Origin: Geobacillus sp. 46C-IIa
GTDB taxonomy: Bacteria > Bacillota > Bacilli > Bacillales > Anoxybacillaceae
Length of the DNA: 64,000 nt
Assembly: GCF_014679505.1 (NCBI RefSeq)
Contig: NZ_CP061474.1
Span: 1,766,001-1,830,000 of the forward strand
Reading direction: 5' to 3'
Below are positions 34,189 to 42,540 of the stretch, one piece after another; positions within the stretch are counted from its first letter, which is position 1, and each line of letters begins with the position of its first letter. The notes beneath the pieces were generated by a model. The model ran no database searches. It saw only the letters and a program-made list of their open reading frames with translations, and was not told where the DNA came from. Position numbers and translations under genes: made by a program.

Positions 34189-35400
34189 ATGCCGACTCGT
34201 CTGCTCGCCTTATTGCGCCGCCCGCTCCAATACGCGTACCGCTCTTTTTTATACCGCCACCCGGTTCGCCTCGCCGATGCCGACTTGCTCCGCCGCATGA
34301 TGACCGCCCGTCTTTCCTCTTCGCCGCCTAGGCAACTCAGTGCCGAGGAAGCAGCCATCGTCGACGCCATCCGGCAGAAAACAGCGGAACATAACCGCAA
34401 CAACGTCACGCGTACGGCGGCCTATTTGGCGTTTTTCGAGCGCCACTTGGAAATGCACTGGGCGTTTTTGGCTCACCTCGTCTCGCGTAACGGTGGCTGG
34501 AACATGACCGACTTGCGCGGCGGCCTCCTCCCGTTGTTGTTGCCAAAAGAAACGGTCGCACCGCTCTTTTTGTTTTTGGAGCGAGCCAATGCGCTCATTT
34601 TTCACGACGCTTATCCGCAGCTTTTGTTGTATGAGGAAAGCAAGCGTCAAGGAGCGCCGCTGTTTCATTTGCTGCCGTTTTTCTCCGTCTCTTCGTTTAT
34701 GAAGCCGCTTTGGGAACATTTTTGGGAAACGGGCGACGCCGCGCTGCTTACCGTCGCCTTAATTATTAACGAACAGCAGTACATCCAGCTTCGCGTCATT
34801 GAACACCCGTTTTTCCGCGCCCGCGTGCTGTCGAGCTGGCCGTTTATCGCCGAGCAATGGCTCGGGTTCAATGATGTGCTCATCCCTCTAGCCCGCGGCC
34901 GCAGCGGCCCTTTAGTTGGAACGACTGTGCGCGATTTTGCTGATGTTTATCACCGCATTCACATCGGCAAAACGCTGTACAGTTTGCTGCTGTTTGACCC
35001 GCGCCTGTTTCGCCGCGCCTACCGCTTTGCCCGCTGCGTTCCCCATAGCGGCTCGCGCGCCGACTATTGGCCGCAAACGTTTGCCGCAACATATGATGGA
35101 CGCCGCCTGTACAGTCCTCGTCTCGAGGCCGCCTGGCCGGATCTTGCGCACTCTTTTGGCGACCGGCGCGACTGGTTCACTGATGACAAGATCATGCGGG
35201 CGCTTGAAACGCTTCCGCTGCCGGCCTCGGGCGAAATGACAGACCGTTACAAGCGGCATTTGGCCATGATGAAAGCGGCCGCCATCGCGGCGGCCAAGCC
35301 GGCGGGCGTCTCCCCCCGCCTCGAACATCATAAAAACGACGAGGGTTACTCGTCGTCGGCATCAATTTCTTCATCGATAATGCATTTTTCTAGCAAATAG
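34189..35400 (+). CDS. DUF2515 family protein (YppC-like)
   Basis: A 403-residue soluble protein beginning MPTRLLALLRRPLQYAYRSF. Features include EHNRNNVTRTAAYLAFFERH and EMHWAFLAHLVSRNGGWNMTDLRGG, the DUF2515 signature as I recall it from B. subtilis YppC. It is Arg/His/Trp-rich and probably helical. No enzyme motif recognised. AAGGAGGGACACTGG precedes the ATG at 34189. Its last ~18 codons overlap the 3' end of yozD on the opposite strand, and that tail (SSSASISSSIMHF) looks like accidental coding. Confidence 0.8.
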   Translation: MPTRLLALLRRPLQYAYRSFLYRHPVRLADADLLRRMMTARLSSSPPRQLSAEEAAIVDAIRQKTAEHNRNNVTRTAAYLAFFERHLEMHWAFLAHLVSRNGGWNMTDLRGGLLPLLLPKETVAPLFLFLERANALIFHDAYPQLLLYEESKRQGAPLFHLLPFFSVSSFMKPLWEHFWETGDAALLTVALIINEQQYIQLRVIEHPFFRARVLSSWPFIAEQWLGFNDVLIPLARGRSGPLVGTTVRDFADVYHRIHIGKTLYSLLLFDPRLFRRAYRFARCVPHSGSRADYWPQTFAATYDGRRLYSPRLEAAWPDLAHSFGDRRDWFTDDKIMRALETLPLPASGEMTDRYKRHLAMMKAAAIAAAKPAGVSPRLEHHKNDEGYSSSASISSSIMHFSSK

Positions 35401-35525
35401 TCAAACGTAATATCAGCGAGCTCCTCAAGCTCCTCCTGCGTCGGCACAAAGCCGCGGCGAATGAGTTCTTGGTAAAAAAACTCGGCGATTTCCTCCGTAT
35501 CAATAATCACTTCAATTTCCTTCAC
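35346..35525 (-). CDS. yozD: YozD family protein, GTG start
   Basis: A 59-residue acidic protein, MKEIEVIIDTEEIAEFFYQE then LIRRGFVPTQEELEELADIT and FDYLLEKCIIDEEIDADDE, a clear YozD family member. GGGGGCGAGATGCG precedes the GTG at 35525. It overlaps the end of the convergent DUF2515 gene by 55 bp. As in B. subtilis it sits beside yodN and yozE. Function unknown. Confidence 0.85.
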   Translation of the reverse strand: MKEIEVIIDTEEIAEFFYQELIRRGFVPTQEELEELADITFDYLLEKCIIDEEIDADDE

Positions 35526-35657
35526 CGCATCTCGCCCCCTTTGTAATGTTGTATGTCGCCGCCTTCCGTTTTATGTCAAAAATCATGTTGTACTACTTTT
35601 TCCGTCTTCCCCATACATATGTACTAAACAAAACAAACATACGGAGGGCGGAACGAA

Positions 35658-35780
35658 ATGGACAAGCTGACTGCATTGGATAAAATGATGGAAACAGTTG
35701 TCAACGGGCTGGCTGCGCTCGTCATCTTCGCCGGCATTCCATATTTTCTCTTTATTCTTTGTCAATTTCTATTATGGTGA
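35658..35780 (+). CDS. Small membrane peptide, 40 aa
   Basis: MDKLTALDKMMETVVNGLAA followed by a single membrane helix LVIFAGIPYFLFILCQFLLW. CGGAGGGCGGAACGAA precedes the ATG. It overlaps the end of the convergent yodN by 19 bp. Family not recognised. An amphipathic start plus one helix suggests a membrane-bound regulator or spore peptide, which is speculation. Confidence 0.65.
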   Translation: MDKLTALDKMMETVVNGLAALVIFAGIPYFLFILCQFLLW

Positions 35781-36406
35781 TTGACGATCGCTTGTAAACG
35801 CTGAACAACCGTTTCCATCATCCGTTTATATTGATCATCGCCAAACCATTCATACAGCGCTTTATAGTCGTTGTACATATCGAGCAGCTCGTCGACCGAC
35901 GGTCCGCTGTTTTCGCCATGAGCCGGCGGCAGCAAAAGCGACGCGTTCATCGGTGTGGCGATCACAATGTCCTGCACGAGCGTGACGAACGTTTCCTCCC
36001 CGTCGGCAAGCGGAATAATGTCTTCAAGATGAACTTCAATTTCCCAGCCGTCCGTCAGCCGCTTCAATTCATAAATCGTCTCTTCCCATCCTTCCCCGTA
36101 GTAGCGGTAAATTTCCGTCCGCACCCCGACGACTTTGAACAAATGGCCGCCATAATCGCGGACGCGGACAATTTCACCAAGGAAAAACGGCAGCTCAATT
36201 TCAATTTCCTCAGCGATCCATAAATCGCCTGTAAACTCAGACAATAAAACGAGTGCCTGCTCGGTAAACAAACTGTGGCCATGGTTAATTTCGTATAAAA
36301 ACGTGCCGTCAATTTGTTGGATATCGGTAACGGTTCCGACCGTTCCGTACAATGTGTTGACAACGATATCGCCGACGGAAAATTTCGGGCGTTTCGGCGC
36401 GCTCAT
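35762..36406 (-). CDS. yodN: YodN-like protein
   Basis: A 214-residue protein starting MSAPKRPKFSVGDIVVNTLYG. It contains repeated beta-rich SH3-like or KOW-like elements (GDIVVNTLYGTVGTVTDIQQI and LGEIVRVRDYGGHLFKVVGV) and a helical C-terminus ending MMETVVQRLQAIVNHH. The position between yozD and yozE is that of yodN in B. subtilis, which is the main basis for the name. The start at 36406 has GGGTGGGAG 6 bp upstream; an ATG two codons earlier is too close to that site. Function unknown. Confidence 0.75.
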   Translation of the reverse strand: MSAPKRPKFSVGDIVVNTLYGTVGTVTDIQQIDGTFLYEINHGHSLFTEQALVLLSEFTGDLWIAEEIEIELPFFLGEIVRVRDYGGHLFKVVGVRTEIYRYYGEGWEETIYELKRLTDGWEIEVHLEDIIPLADGEETFVTLVQDIVIATPMNASLLLPPAHGENSGPSVDELLDMYNDYKALYEWFGDDQYKRMMETVVQRLQAIVNHHNRN

Positions 36407-36537
36407 CGGCATCTCCCACCCTTTTGAACAAATGGTTAGTATAGTATATGCATGCATGAAAGGGTGGACACCTTTGCCAGCGCGGAAAAAGCGGTTTGAA
36501 AGCGCTACCAATATACAAAACAGGAGCGCTTTCCTAG

Positions 36538-36756
36538 TTACGCTTCGTGCAAAAACTGCTCCCACAGTTCATCAAAAATGACCATGCTTTCCAAATAGTC
36601 GCCGTGTAACTCCAAATAGCCGCTTAATTCTTCATAATCCGCCGATCCTTTCGGAAAGCTGTGGTCGTCATACGCCCCGTTCGCAAACCGCACGACTGGG
36701 TCTTCTTCACGCCCGTGGCGGAAGCGCAATAAATAGCGGTAAAACGATCTTGCCAT
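36538..36756 (-). CDS. yozE: YozE family protein (UPF0346)
   Basis: A 72-residue protein: MARSFYRYLLRFRHGREEDP, VVRFANGAYDDHSFPKGSAD and YEELSGYLELHGDYLESMVI, the YozE/UPF0346 family, which adopts a SAM-like helical fold. GGATGGGGAAGC precedes the ATG at 36756. Upstream of yodN in the same direction with a 131-bp gap. Function unknown. Confidence 0.9.
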   Translation of the reverse strand: MARSFYRYLLRFRHGREEDPVVRFANGAYDDHSFPKGSADYEELSGYLELHGDYLESMVIFDELWEQFLHEA

Positions 36757-37058
36757 GCTTCCCCATCCTCTTCCTTTCTCTTTGTTGCTATTATAATGAG
36801 CTTTTTCATGTTTGTGAAGCCTTTTTTCGCCGCTTGTATTGCCATCGTACGCGCTAAGCCTGCTTTTCATGCCAAAGATAGAAGACTTTCATGAATCCAA
36901 ATGCAACCATCCTTTCCGTAATACGAGCGAAGAAGCGCGAATATCCTAGCCTCCCCCACTAATCGGGCTGCCTTCGATCATAAAGCCCCCGCGCATCGGC
37001 CGCCACTCCCGGCATGCCGCCTCCGCCTGTCACCACCTCGAGCGGCGCGCATGAAAAA
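36757..37058. other. Intergenic region with no recognised gene
   Basis: About 300 bp between yozE and repeat copy D. It holds the yozE promoter region near 36790 and otherwise GC-rich sequence without a plausible ribosome-bound frame or hairpin. Confidence 0.5.
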
Positions 37059-37175
37059 GAGTGCCCCGAAAGCAGCCGGGACACCCTTATCCGTTGCTAG
37101 ATACGCGCTGAACACTTCGGTAATACCGTACCTTCCATCTTTCCTAAGGAAAAGCGGCCTTTGAGGCCACCCCTC
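37059..37175 (-). repeat. Dispersed 3'-UTR element, copy D (bioB terminator)
   Basis: 117 nt on the minus strand, starting 5 bp after the bioB stop with GAGGGGTGGCCTCAAAGG. It passes through GTGTTCAGCGCGTATC and ends GGGTGTCCCGG-CTGCTTT-CGGGGCACTC followed by TTTTT. Here the element works as a full intrinsic terminator. Confidence 0.6.
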
Positions 37176-37180
37176 AACCG

Positions 37181-38179
37181 TTATACAGCGCCGGCTTGCG
37201 GCGCCGGAGCAAACTCGATCTCAAACCCAAGGTCTTCGAGCATCCTGTAATCGGCCGACTTTTCCTGCCCGGCAGTTGTTAAATAATCGCCGACGAAAAT
37301 GGAGTTGGCAACATACAACCCGAGCGGCTGAAGCGAGCGCAAATTCACTTCTCGTCCGCCGGCGATGCGAATTTCTTTTGTCGGGTTCATATAACGGAAC
37401 AGCGCCAATACTTTTAAGCAATAGCGCGGATTCAATTCATTCGTTCCGGCGAGCGGCGTCCCGTCGATCGCATGCAAAAAGTTGACGGGAATCGAATCGG
37501 CATCGAGCGCCCGCAGGCTGCGCGCCATATTGACAACATCCTGCCTCGTTTCTTTCATGCCGATAATGACGCCCGAGCACGGCGAAAGCCCCGCTTCCTT
37601 CACCGTTTCGACCGTCCGCACCCGATCATCATATGTATGGGACGTCGTAATATGCGGATGGTGTTGTTTCGACGTGTTAATATTATGATTGTAGCGGTCC
37701 ACCCCCGCCTCTTTCAGCCGCGCAGCTTGCTCCGGTTTTAGCAACCCAAGGCAGGCGCACACTTTCAGCCCGAACCGTTCCTTAATTTCTTTGACAGCGG
37801 AAACGACCGCGTCTACTTCCTTATCGCTCGGCCCGCGGCCGCTCGCGACGATGCAATACGTTCCGATGCGCAAACGGTGCGCTTCTTCGGCCCCGCGCAA
37901 CAGCGTCTCTTTATCGATCATTTTATACGTCTTCACTGGTGCCGTCGACACGGCGGACTGCGAACAGTAGCCGCAGTTTTCCGGGCAAAGGCCGGATTTG
38001 GCGTTAATGATCATGTTCAATTTCACCTTATTGCCATAATAAGTTGAGCGGATCCGGTATGCCCCTTGCAAAAGAAGGAGCAACTCCTCGTCCGGACAGT
38101 CGAGCATCGCCAACGCCTCTTCATCAGCCAGTTCGTACCCTTCAATCACTTGTTCGGCTAACGACAACCAGTTGGCCAT
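37181..38179 (-). CDS. bioB: Biotin synthase
   Basis: A 332-residue radical SAM enzyme that inserts sulfur into dethiobiotin. The 4Fe-4S cluster motif CxxxCxxC is Cys65, Cys69, Cys72 in SGLCPENCGYCSQS. Further markers are YNHNINTSKQHHPHI, TCSGVIIGM-type text (SPCSGVIIGMKETRQDV) and the 2Fe-2S ligands near RYCLKVLALFRYMNPTKEIRIAGGRE with its Arg. The start at 38179 has GAAAGGGGAGAGG upstream. No other bio genes are adjacent, unlike the B. subtilis bio operon. A BirA-type site lies over its promoter, so it is probably controlled by biotin. Confidence 0.96.
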   Translation of the reverse strand: MANWLSLAEQVIEGYELADEEALAMLDCPDEELLLLLQGAYRIRSTYYGNKVKLNMIINAKSGLCPENCGYCSQSAVSTAPVKTYKMIDKETLLRGAEEAHRLRIGTYCIVASGRGPSDKEVDAVVSAVKEIKERFGLKVCACLGLLKPEQAARLKEAGVDRYNHNINTSKQHHPHITTSHTYDDRVRTVETVKEAGLSPCSGVIIGMKETRQDVVNMARSLRALDADSIPVNFLHAIDGTPLAGTNELNPRYCLKVLALFRYMNPTKEIRIAGGREVNLRSLQPLGLYVANSIFVGDYLTTAGQEKSADYRMLEDLGFEIEFAPAPQAGAV

Positions 38180-38210
38180 TTTTCCTCTCCCCTTTCCCAT
38201 CATTACATTT

Positions 38211-38240
38211 ATCGTAACGAACGGGCCGAATGATTGTCAA
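38211..38240 (-). promoter_or_regulatory. SigA promoter of bioB
   Basis: On the minus strand TTGACA (38235-38240), 18-bp spacer, TACGAT (38211-38216). The -35 element lies inside the downstream half of the BirA site. Confidence 0.65.
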
Positions 38241-38265
38241 CTTATTTTTATTATCGGTTTACTAA
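38233..38265 (-). promoter_or_regulatory. BirA (biotin repressor) operator
   Basis: Half sites TTAGTAAACC (minus strand, 38256-38265) and AGTTGACAAT (38233-38242) are inverted and 13 bp apart, agreeing with the TTGTAAAC/GTTTACAA-type BirA dyad known from Bacillus. It overlaps the -35 of bioB, as expected for repression by BirA-biotinyl-AMP. Confidence 0.7.
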
Positions 38266-38324
38266 TATGCGCAGCAGCCAAACAGCAACAACCTTAGTGT
38301 TGTGAACTCCGCCCTCAGCCAGCG

Positions 38325-38362
38325 CAAAAAACAGGCCGTCGTTTTTTTGGACAGCCCGTCCG
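38325..38362 (-). terminator. Terminator of the FAD oxidoreductase gene
   Basis: On the minus strand ACGGGCTGTC pairs with GACGGCCTGT using two G-T pairs, then TTTTTTG. Located just beyond the stop codon. Confidence 0.55.
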
Positions 38363-38373
38363 GTTTCCTTTAC

Positions 38374-39813
38374 TTAGCGCGTCAATTTTTCAACGATGTC
38401 GCGGGCGATCCAAACGCCGCAAGCGCTCGCCTGAGCGAGGCCGCGCGTAATGCCGGCGCCGTCGCCGCCGACATACAGCCCGGCGATTTCCGTTTCAAAC
38501 CGATCGTTCAGTTTTGGCCGCGCTGAATAAAACTTCGCCTCAACGCCGTAAAACAGCGTATGCTCAGACGCGAGCCCCGGAGTGACATGATTGAGCGCTT
38601 CTGTCATTTCGATTAAACTTTTCATCGTGTTGTACGGCAGGACAAGGCCTAAATCGCCCGGCACCGCTTCTTTTAACGTCGGTTCAATAAACCCTTCCTT
38701 GATCCGTTTCTCCGTCGATCGCCGCCCTTTTAAAATGTCGCCGTATTTTTGCACGATGATGCCGCCGTTAGACAAGGCGTTCGCCAGCCGGGAAATGTCA
38801 CGGGCGTATTCGTTCGGCTTATCAAACGGATCAGAAAATTTATGCGAGACAAGGAGCGCAAAGTTTGTGTTGTCGCTGCCGAGCTTCGGATCTTTGTACG
38901 CATGGCCGTTGGCAAGCATAATCCCGGAATGGTTTTCGACGACCACATGCCCGGACGGATTGCTGCAAAACGTCCGCACTTGCGTCCCCACTGACGTGTT
39001 GAAAATAAATTTTCCTTCATATAAATGCTCGTTAATTTCCTGCATCACAATGTTCGACGTTTCGACGCGCACCCCGATATCAACTTGGTTGTTAATCATC
39101 CGCAGACGGCGCTTGCGCAACACTTTGTTCAGCCAGACCGAGCCGTCGCGCCCCGGGGCGATGACGACTTTTTCCGCCGTCAACGTTTCACCGTTTTTCA
39201 GCATGACCCCTTTCACTTCATGGCCGCCTTCCGTCCGTTCCGTCACGATATCATCCACTTCTGTTTGAAAGCGCATCGCAATCCGCTCGCGCAAATATTC
39301 AAAAATGCTTTGTAAAATCGCTAAGTTTTGCTCTGTTCCTAAATGGCGGACATAAGCCCGCAGCAGCTTCAGCCCAGCGGCATAAGCGCGCCGCTCGATC
39401 TCTTTCACTTTGTCTGTCATCGGATCGGTAATCGACGTCGTCGCCCCGTGTTTTAAGTTGATTTCATCCACATAACGGATGAGTTCAAGCACGGTTGAGG
39501 CCGGCAAATAATCGGTCATCCAGCCGCCGAATTCGCTCGTGATGTTGAACTTGCCATCCGAATACGCCCCAGCCCCGCCGAAGCCGTTCGTAATCGAACA
39601 GGCGGGCACACAGCCGGCGTAATCTTTTTTGCCGGCCGGCGGCGGGCATTTCTCAATTTTTTTCTGTAAAATCGGACAGTTGCGCCGATATATATCATGC
39701 CCTTTGTCAATCAGGAGCACGTTCGCTCCGGGCAGTTTGAGCGTCAGTTCGTAACAGGTGAAAATACCGGCCGGCCCGGCGCCGACCACAATCACATCGT
39801 AATGATTGGTCAT
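38374..39813 (-). CDS. NAD(P)/FAD-dependent oxidoreductase (uncharacterised dehydrogenase family)
   Basis: A 479-residue flavoprotein. The FAD-binding GxGxxG motif is VIVVGAGPAGIFTCYEL at the start, with LLIDKGHDIYRRNCP after the second strand and a C-terminal FAD contact GLYVGGDGAGITRGLAQASACG. A Cys-rich segment RRNCPILQKKIEKCPPP and AGCVPACSITNGFGGAG may hold a cofactor or redox centre. It resembles the COG2509 FAD-dependent dehydrogenases of unknown substrate. The start at 39813 has GGGGGATGGCACA upstream; 72 further in-frame codons to 40029 overlap the divergent gene's leader and are rejected. Confidence 0.85.
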   Translation of the reverse strand: MTNHYDVIVVGAGPAGIFTCYELTLKLPGANVLLIDKGHDIYRRNCPILQKKIEKCPPPAGKKDYAGCVPACSITNGFGGAGAYSDGKFNITSEFGGWMTDYLPASTVLELIRYVDEINLKHGATTSITDPMTDKVKEIERRAYAAGLKLLRAYVRHLGTEQNLAILQSIFEYLRERIAMRFQTEVDDIVTERTEGGHEVKGVMLKNGETLTAEKVVIAPGRDGSVWLNKVLRKRRLRMINNQVDIGVRVETSNIVMQEINEHLYEGKFIFNTSVGTQVRTFCSNPSGHVVVENHSGIMLANGHAYKDPKLGSDNTNFALLVSHKFSDPFDKPNEYARDISRLANALSNGGIIVQKYGDILKGRRSTEKRIKEGFIEPTLKEAVPGDLGLVLPYNTMKSLIEMTEALNHVTPGLASEHTLFYGVEAKFYSARPKLNDRFETEIAGLYVGGDGAGITRGLAQASACGVWIARDIVEKLTR

Positions 39814-39994
39814 TGTGCCATCCCCCATTTCTTCTATTCCATTCGGAAGTATACGAGACATTCGTTGATTCGTCAAGAAAAAATACGAACTTTTAATGCA
39901 AAAATGGTCATGAACGTTCGATTTTATTGCTAGTTGTGCAAAACGAAAAAAATTGGTATGGTGAGAGAAGACATAAGGAAAGGGAGGAGAACGG

Positions 39995-40588
39995 ATGCGC
40001 TTTTTTGTAAAAAATTTTGTAAACGGCATGCTGACGATCGTGCCGATTTTGTTGGCGGTCTATGTGTGCTACAAAGTGTTCGCTTTGTTGGACGGGCTGC
40101 TTGGCCAGTACGTCCGCCCGTATTTAGATGGCCGCTACATCCCCGGCCTTGGCTTGCTCGCCACGGTTGCGCTCATCACGGTGTGCGGCTGGCTGTCGAC
40201 GCAATATGTGAGCGGCCGCCTCATTCGGCTTGTCGATCGGTTGCTTGAAAGCATTCCTTTGATGAAGACCGTTTATTCGGTCGCTAAAGATACGATCGCT
40301 TCCTTTGTCGGGGAAAAACGGTCATTTTCGCAAGTCGTGCTCGTTACGGTGCCCGAGAGCGGCTGGAAATGCCTCGGTTTTATTACAATGGACGATGTCG
40401 GCGCCTGGCACGATCCGCTTGCCGATTATGTGGCTGTCTATATTCCACAGACGTTTCAAGTCGCCGGGCTTACCCTTCTCGTCCCGAAAGAGCAGGTCGA
40501 AGTCATTGACATCTCGCCGGAAGAGGCAATGAAGTTTATCCTCTCCGGCGGCGTCGCGGCCCGCAAGCAAAAACGGCTGCCCCAATGA
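39995..40588 (+). CDS. DUF502 membrane protein
   Basis: A 197-residue protein of the DUF502 family. Two membrane helices, NGMLTIVPILLAVYVCYKVF and GLGLLATVALITVCGWLS, precede a soluble beta-rich domain with LIRLVDRLLESIPLMKTVYS and QVVLVTVPESGWKCLGFIT, the family's characteristic motifs. Function unknown; homologues occur widely in bacteria and plants (LCV/COV proteins). GAAAGGGAGGAGAACGG precedes the ATG. Divergent from the FAD enzyme. Confidence 0.9.
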   Translation: MRFFVKNFVNGMLTIVPILLAVYVCYKVFALLDGLLGQYVRPYLDGRYIPGLGLLATVALITVCGWLSTQYVSGRLIRLVDRLLESIPLMKTVYSVAKDTIASFVGEKRSFSQVVLVTVPESGWKCLGFITMDDVGAWHDPLADYVAVYIPQTFQVAGLTLLVPKEQVEVIDISPEEAMKFILSGGVAARKQKRLPQ

Positions 40589-40601
40589 CAGGGCAGCCGT
40601 T
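40572..40601. terminator. Hairpin at the end of the DUF502 gene
   Basis: AACGGCTGCCC and GGGCAGCCGTT pair perfectly (11 bp, 8-nt loop). The left arm is within the last codons of the gene. T tract is weak. Confidence 0.65.
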
Positions 40602-40650
40602 CATATTGCCAGCCGAAACACGTGTTTGCTGACGAGAATCCGTTCGACCG

Positions 40651-41589
40651 TCAAAAATATCGTTTTTTCCAAAAGATGTACGCGGTCGCCGCCGACAGCG
40701 AACCGGCAAGCACCATAGCCACGGCAAAGGCGTACGGGGAGTGCTGGAACGGAATTGGCACGTTCATGCCGTAAAAACTCGCCACCATCGTTGGCAGCGA
40801 AATGATGATCGTAATGGCGGTCAAAAATTTCATCACGATGTTTAAATTGTTCGAGATGACCGAAGCGAACGCATCCATCATGCTGCTTAAAATGCTGCTG
40901 TATACTTCCGCCATTTCGATCGCCTGCTTGTTTTCAATGATGACATCTTGCAACAAATCTTGGTCATCTTCGTACATGCGCAAATAGTTTAGGCGCATGA
41001 GCCGCTCCATGACGATATTGTTCGCTTTCAGCGACGTCATAAAATACACTAAGCTTTTTTCCATGCTAAGAAGCGAAAACAGCTCCTTGTTTTTCATCGA
41101 CTGGTGCAGCTCTTTTTCGATTTCGCTCGTCCGTCGGTTGATTTGCTTCAAATAGCGCAAATAATACGTCGAAATCATGTAGAGCATTTGCAAGGCGAAC
41201 CGCGTTTTCATAAACGTGTAAAAGTTTTTGATCTTGTTTTTTGAAAATTCCTCAAAAATCGGATTTTCTTGCAAACAGACGGTGATAAAGCACGTATTCG
41301 TAATAATCATGCCAATCGGAATCGTTTCGTACATCGGGCCGTCGACTTCGTCATGGGCGACGATCGGGATGTCGACGATCATCAACACATGGTTATCCTC
41401 TTTTTCGATGCGCGACCGCTCTTCGTCGTCAAGTGCATCTTTGATCGAGTCGATCGGAATGTCCAAATGGTGGGCGATGTAACGAATTTCATCCTCCGTC
41501 GGGGCGACGAGGTTGATCCAGCAGCCGTTTTCAATCTGGTCAATTTCCCGCATTTTGCCGCTGGCATCGGACAAATACATTTTCATCAT
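40651..41589 (-). CDS. CorA-family magnesium channel, copy 2 (YfjQ-like)
   Basis: A 312-residue CorA protein with an N-terminal cytoplasmic domain, WINLVAPTEDEIRYIAHHLD typical of the Gram-positive CorA subgroup, a long stalk helix, and two C-terminal membrane helices separated by YGMNVPIPFQHSPYAF. Only weakly similar to copy 1 in this window; the two probably differ in regulation or ion preference. AAAGGAGGAAGGATGCCAG precedes a double ATG; either may be used. No Mg2+ riboswitch pattern seen in the 290-bp leader region. Confidence 0.92.
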   Translation of the reverse strand: MMKMYLSDASGKMREIDQIENGCWINLVAPTEDEIRYIAHHLDIPIDSIKDALDDEERSRIEKEDNHVLMIVDIPIVAHDEVDGPMYETIPIGMIITNTCFITVCLQENPIFEEFSKNKIKNFYTFMKTRFALQMLYMISTYYLRYLKQINRRTSEIEKELHQSMKNKELFSLLSMEKSLVYFMTSLKANNIVMERLMRLNYLRMYEDDQDLLQDVIIENKQAIEMAEVYSSILSSMMDAFASVISNNLNIVMKFLTAITIIISLPTMVASFYGMNVPIPFQHSPYAFAVAMVLAGSLSAATAYIFWKKRYF

Positions 41590-41883
41590 CTGGCATCCTT
41601 CCTCCTTTTCACGCGAGGAAGGCGGCGTCTCTTCCTTTCCGCCCGGAGCCCGTTTTCGTATGATGAGCAGCGGGCGAGAAAAGGAACAGGCCGCGTTCCC
41701 CGCTATATTCGGGTTCCGGTTCGTTCGAGCTTGAACTACTCATATACGAAAACGCCACTCCTTTCAAAAAATATCCCTCAAATAATGATAGCGCGGACCG
41801 GCCCGTTTGTATAGTAGCTGCCATGAAAAAAAGCAGCCTACTGGCTACTTTATTCATCAAAAACCATTGCTGTTCCGGCCGCC

Positions 41884-42033
41884 TTATTCACTTGATGGCG
41901 TCGTGTTGAAAAAATCGGGCGCTTGTTTGCCGGTTGGTTGTCGTTCCGAGCGGTGCGGATGTTTTTTGCTGTTTTTCTTCCCCATCACCCCGTCGGATTC
42001 GTAGCTTAGCGCAAATGGCCGTTTTTTATTCAC
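41884..42033 (-). CDS. Small basic hypothetical protein, 49 aa, GTG start
   Basis: MNKKRPFALSYESDGVMGKK then NSKKHPHRSERQPTGKQAPD and FFNTTPSSE. GAAGGAGGTGAGGGCG lies directly before the GTG at 42033, a near-perfect ribosome site. Lys/His/Asn-rich and without membrane segments. Family not recognised; composition is reminiscent of small spore proteins. It lies upstream of the second corA in the same direction. Confidence 0.6.
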   Translation of the reverse strand: MNKKRPFALSYESDGVMGKKNSKKHPHRSERQPTGKQAPDFFNTTPSSE

Positions 42034-42164
42034 CGCCCTCACCTCCTTCGCTATTACTGTTTGCCGCCATCCGCTATTTTACTCGGGCGAATGAAGGCAA
42101 GAGGCCGCCACTTTGTGGAAAGTGTTTGATCCTAACATTGTCAGCCAATGTTCACACAATCATT

Positions 42165-42193
42165 TTACCGGCCGCCGCCTATTCGCTTATAAT
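42165..42193 (+). promoter_or_regulatory. Predicted SigA promoter of yneR
   Basis: TTACCG (42165-42170), 17-bp spacer, TATAAT (42188-42193); predicted start near 42200, just ahead of the ribosome binding site. Confidence 0.55.
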
Positions 42194-42215
42194 AAACAAG
42201 TGAGGAGGGGAAGCC

Positions 42216-42506
42216 ATGAACATTGTGATCACGAAAAAAGCGTTTGATTGGTACAAGCGGGAGCTCGGACTGAAGCCAGGCGATGCGATTCGCTTTTTCG
42301 CCCGCTACGGGGGATGCAGCACCGTGCAAAAAGGGTTTTCGCTCGGCATGGCGAAAGACGAGCCGGCAGGAGAGCCAGCGGCGCAGACGACGGTTGATGG
42401 CGTGACCTTTTTTGTCGAAGACAGCGACCAATGGTATTTTGACGGGCGCGATTTGACGATCGATTTGGACGAAAAAGGCGATGAACCGATATTTTTGCTC
42501 CAATAA
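42216..42506 (+). CDS. yneR: HesB/YneR family protein
   Basis: A 96-residue protein of the HesB-like/YneR family: MNIVITKKAFDWYKRELGLK, FFARYGGCSTVQKGFSLGMA and GVTFFVEDSDQWYFDGRDLT. The single Cys in YGGCST replaces the three Cys of true A-type Fe-S carriers, so a cluster carrier role is doubtful. GTGAGGAGGGGAAGCC precedes the ATG. Convergent with the thioesterase gene, sharing a symmetrical terminator. Confidence 0.85.
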   Translation: MNIVITKKAFDWYKRELGLKPGDAIRFFARYGGCSTVQKGFSLGMAKDEPAGEPAAQTTVDGVTFFVEDSDQWYFDGRDLTIDLDEKGDEPIFLLQ

Positions 42507-42512
42507 ACGGCG

Positions 42513-42540
42513 AAAAAGCTAGCCTTGGCGCTAGCTTTTT
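42513..42540. terminator. Bidirectional terminator
   Basis: AAAAAGCTAGC pairs with GCTAGCTTTTT around six bases. A5/T5 flanks allow termination in both directions; the stop codon of the minus-strand thioesterase lies in the right arm. Confidence 0.9.

Noticed and set aside
39814..40029. 72-codon N-terminal extension of the FAD oxidoreductase
   Set aside because: It would overlap the start of the divergent DUF502 gene and contains no conserved residues; the GxGxxG motif must be near the N-terminus.
41609..41745. Possible 44-aa Ser-rich peptide on the minus strand in the corA leader
   Set aside because: The ATG has its nearest ribosome site about 15 bp away, and composition is low complexity. 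It is probably leader sequence of the second corA.
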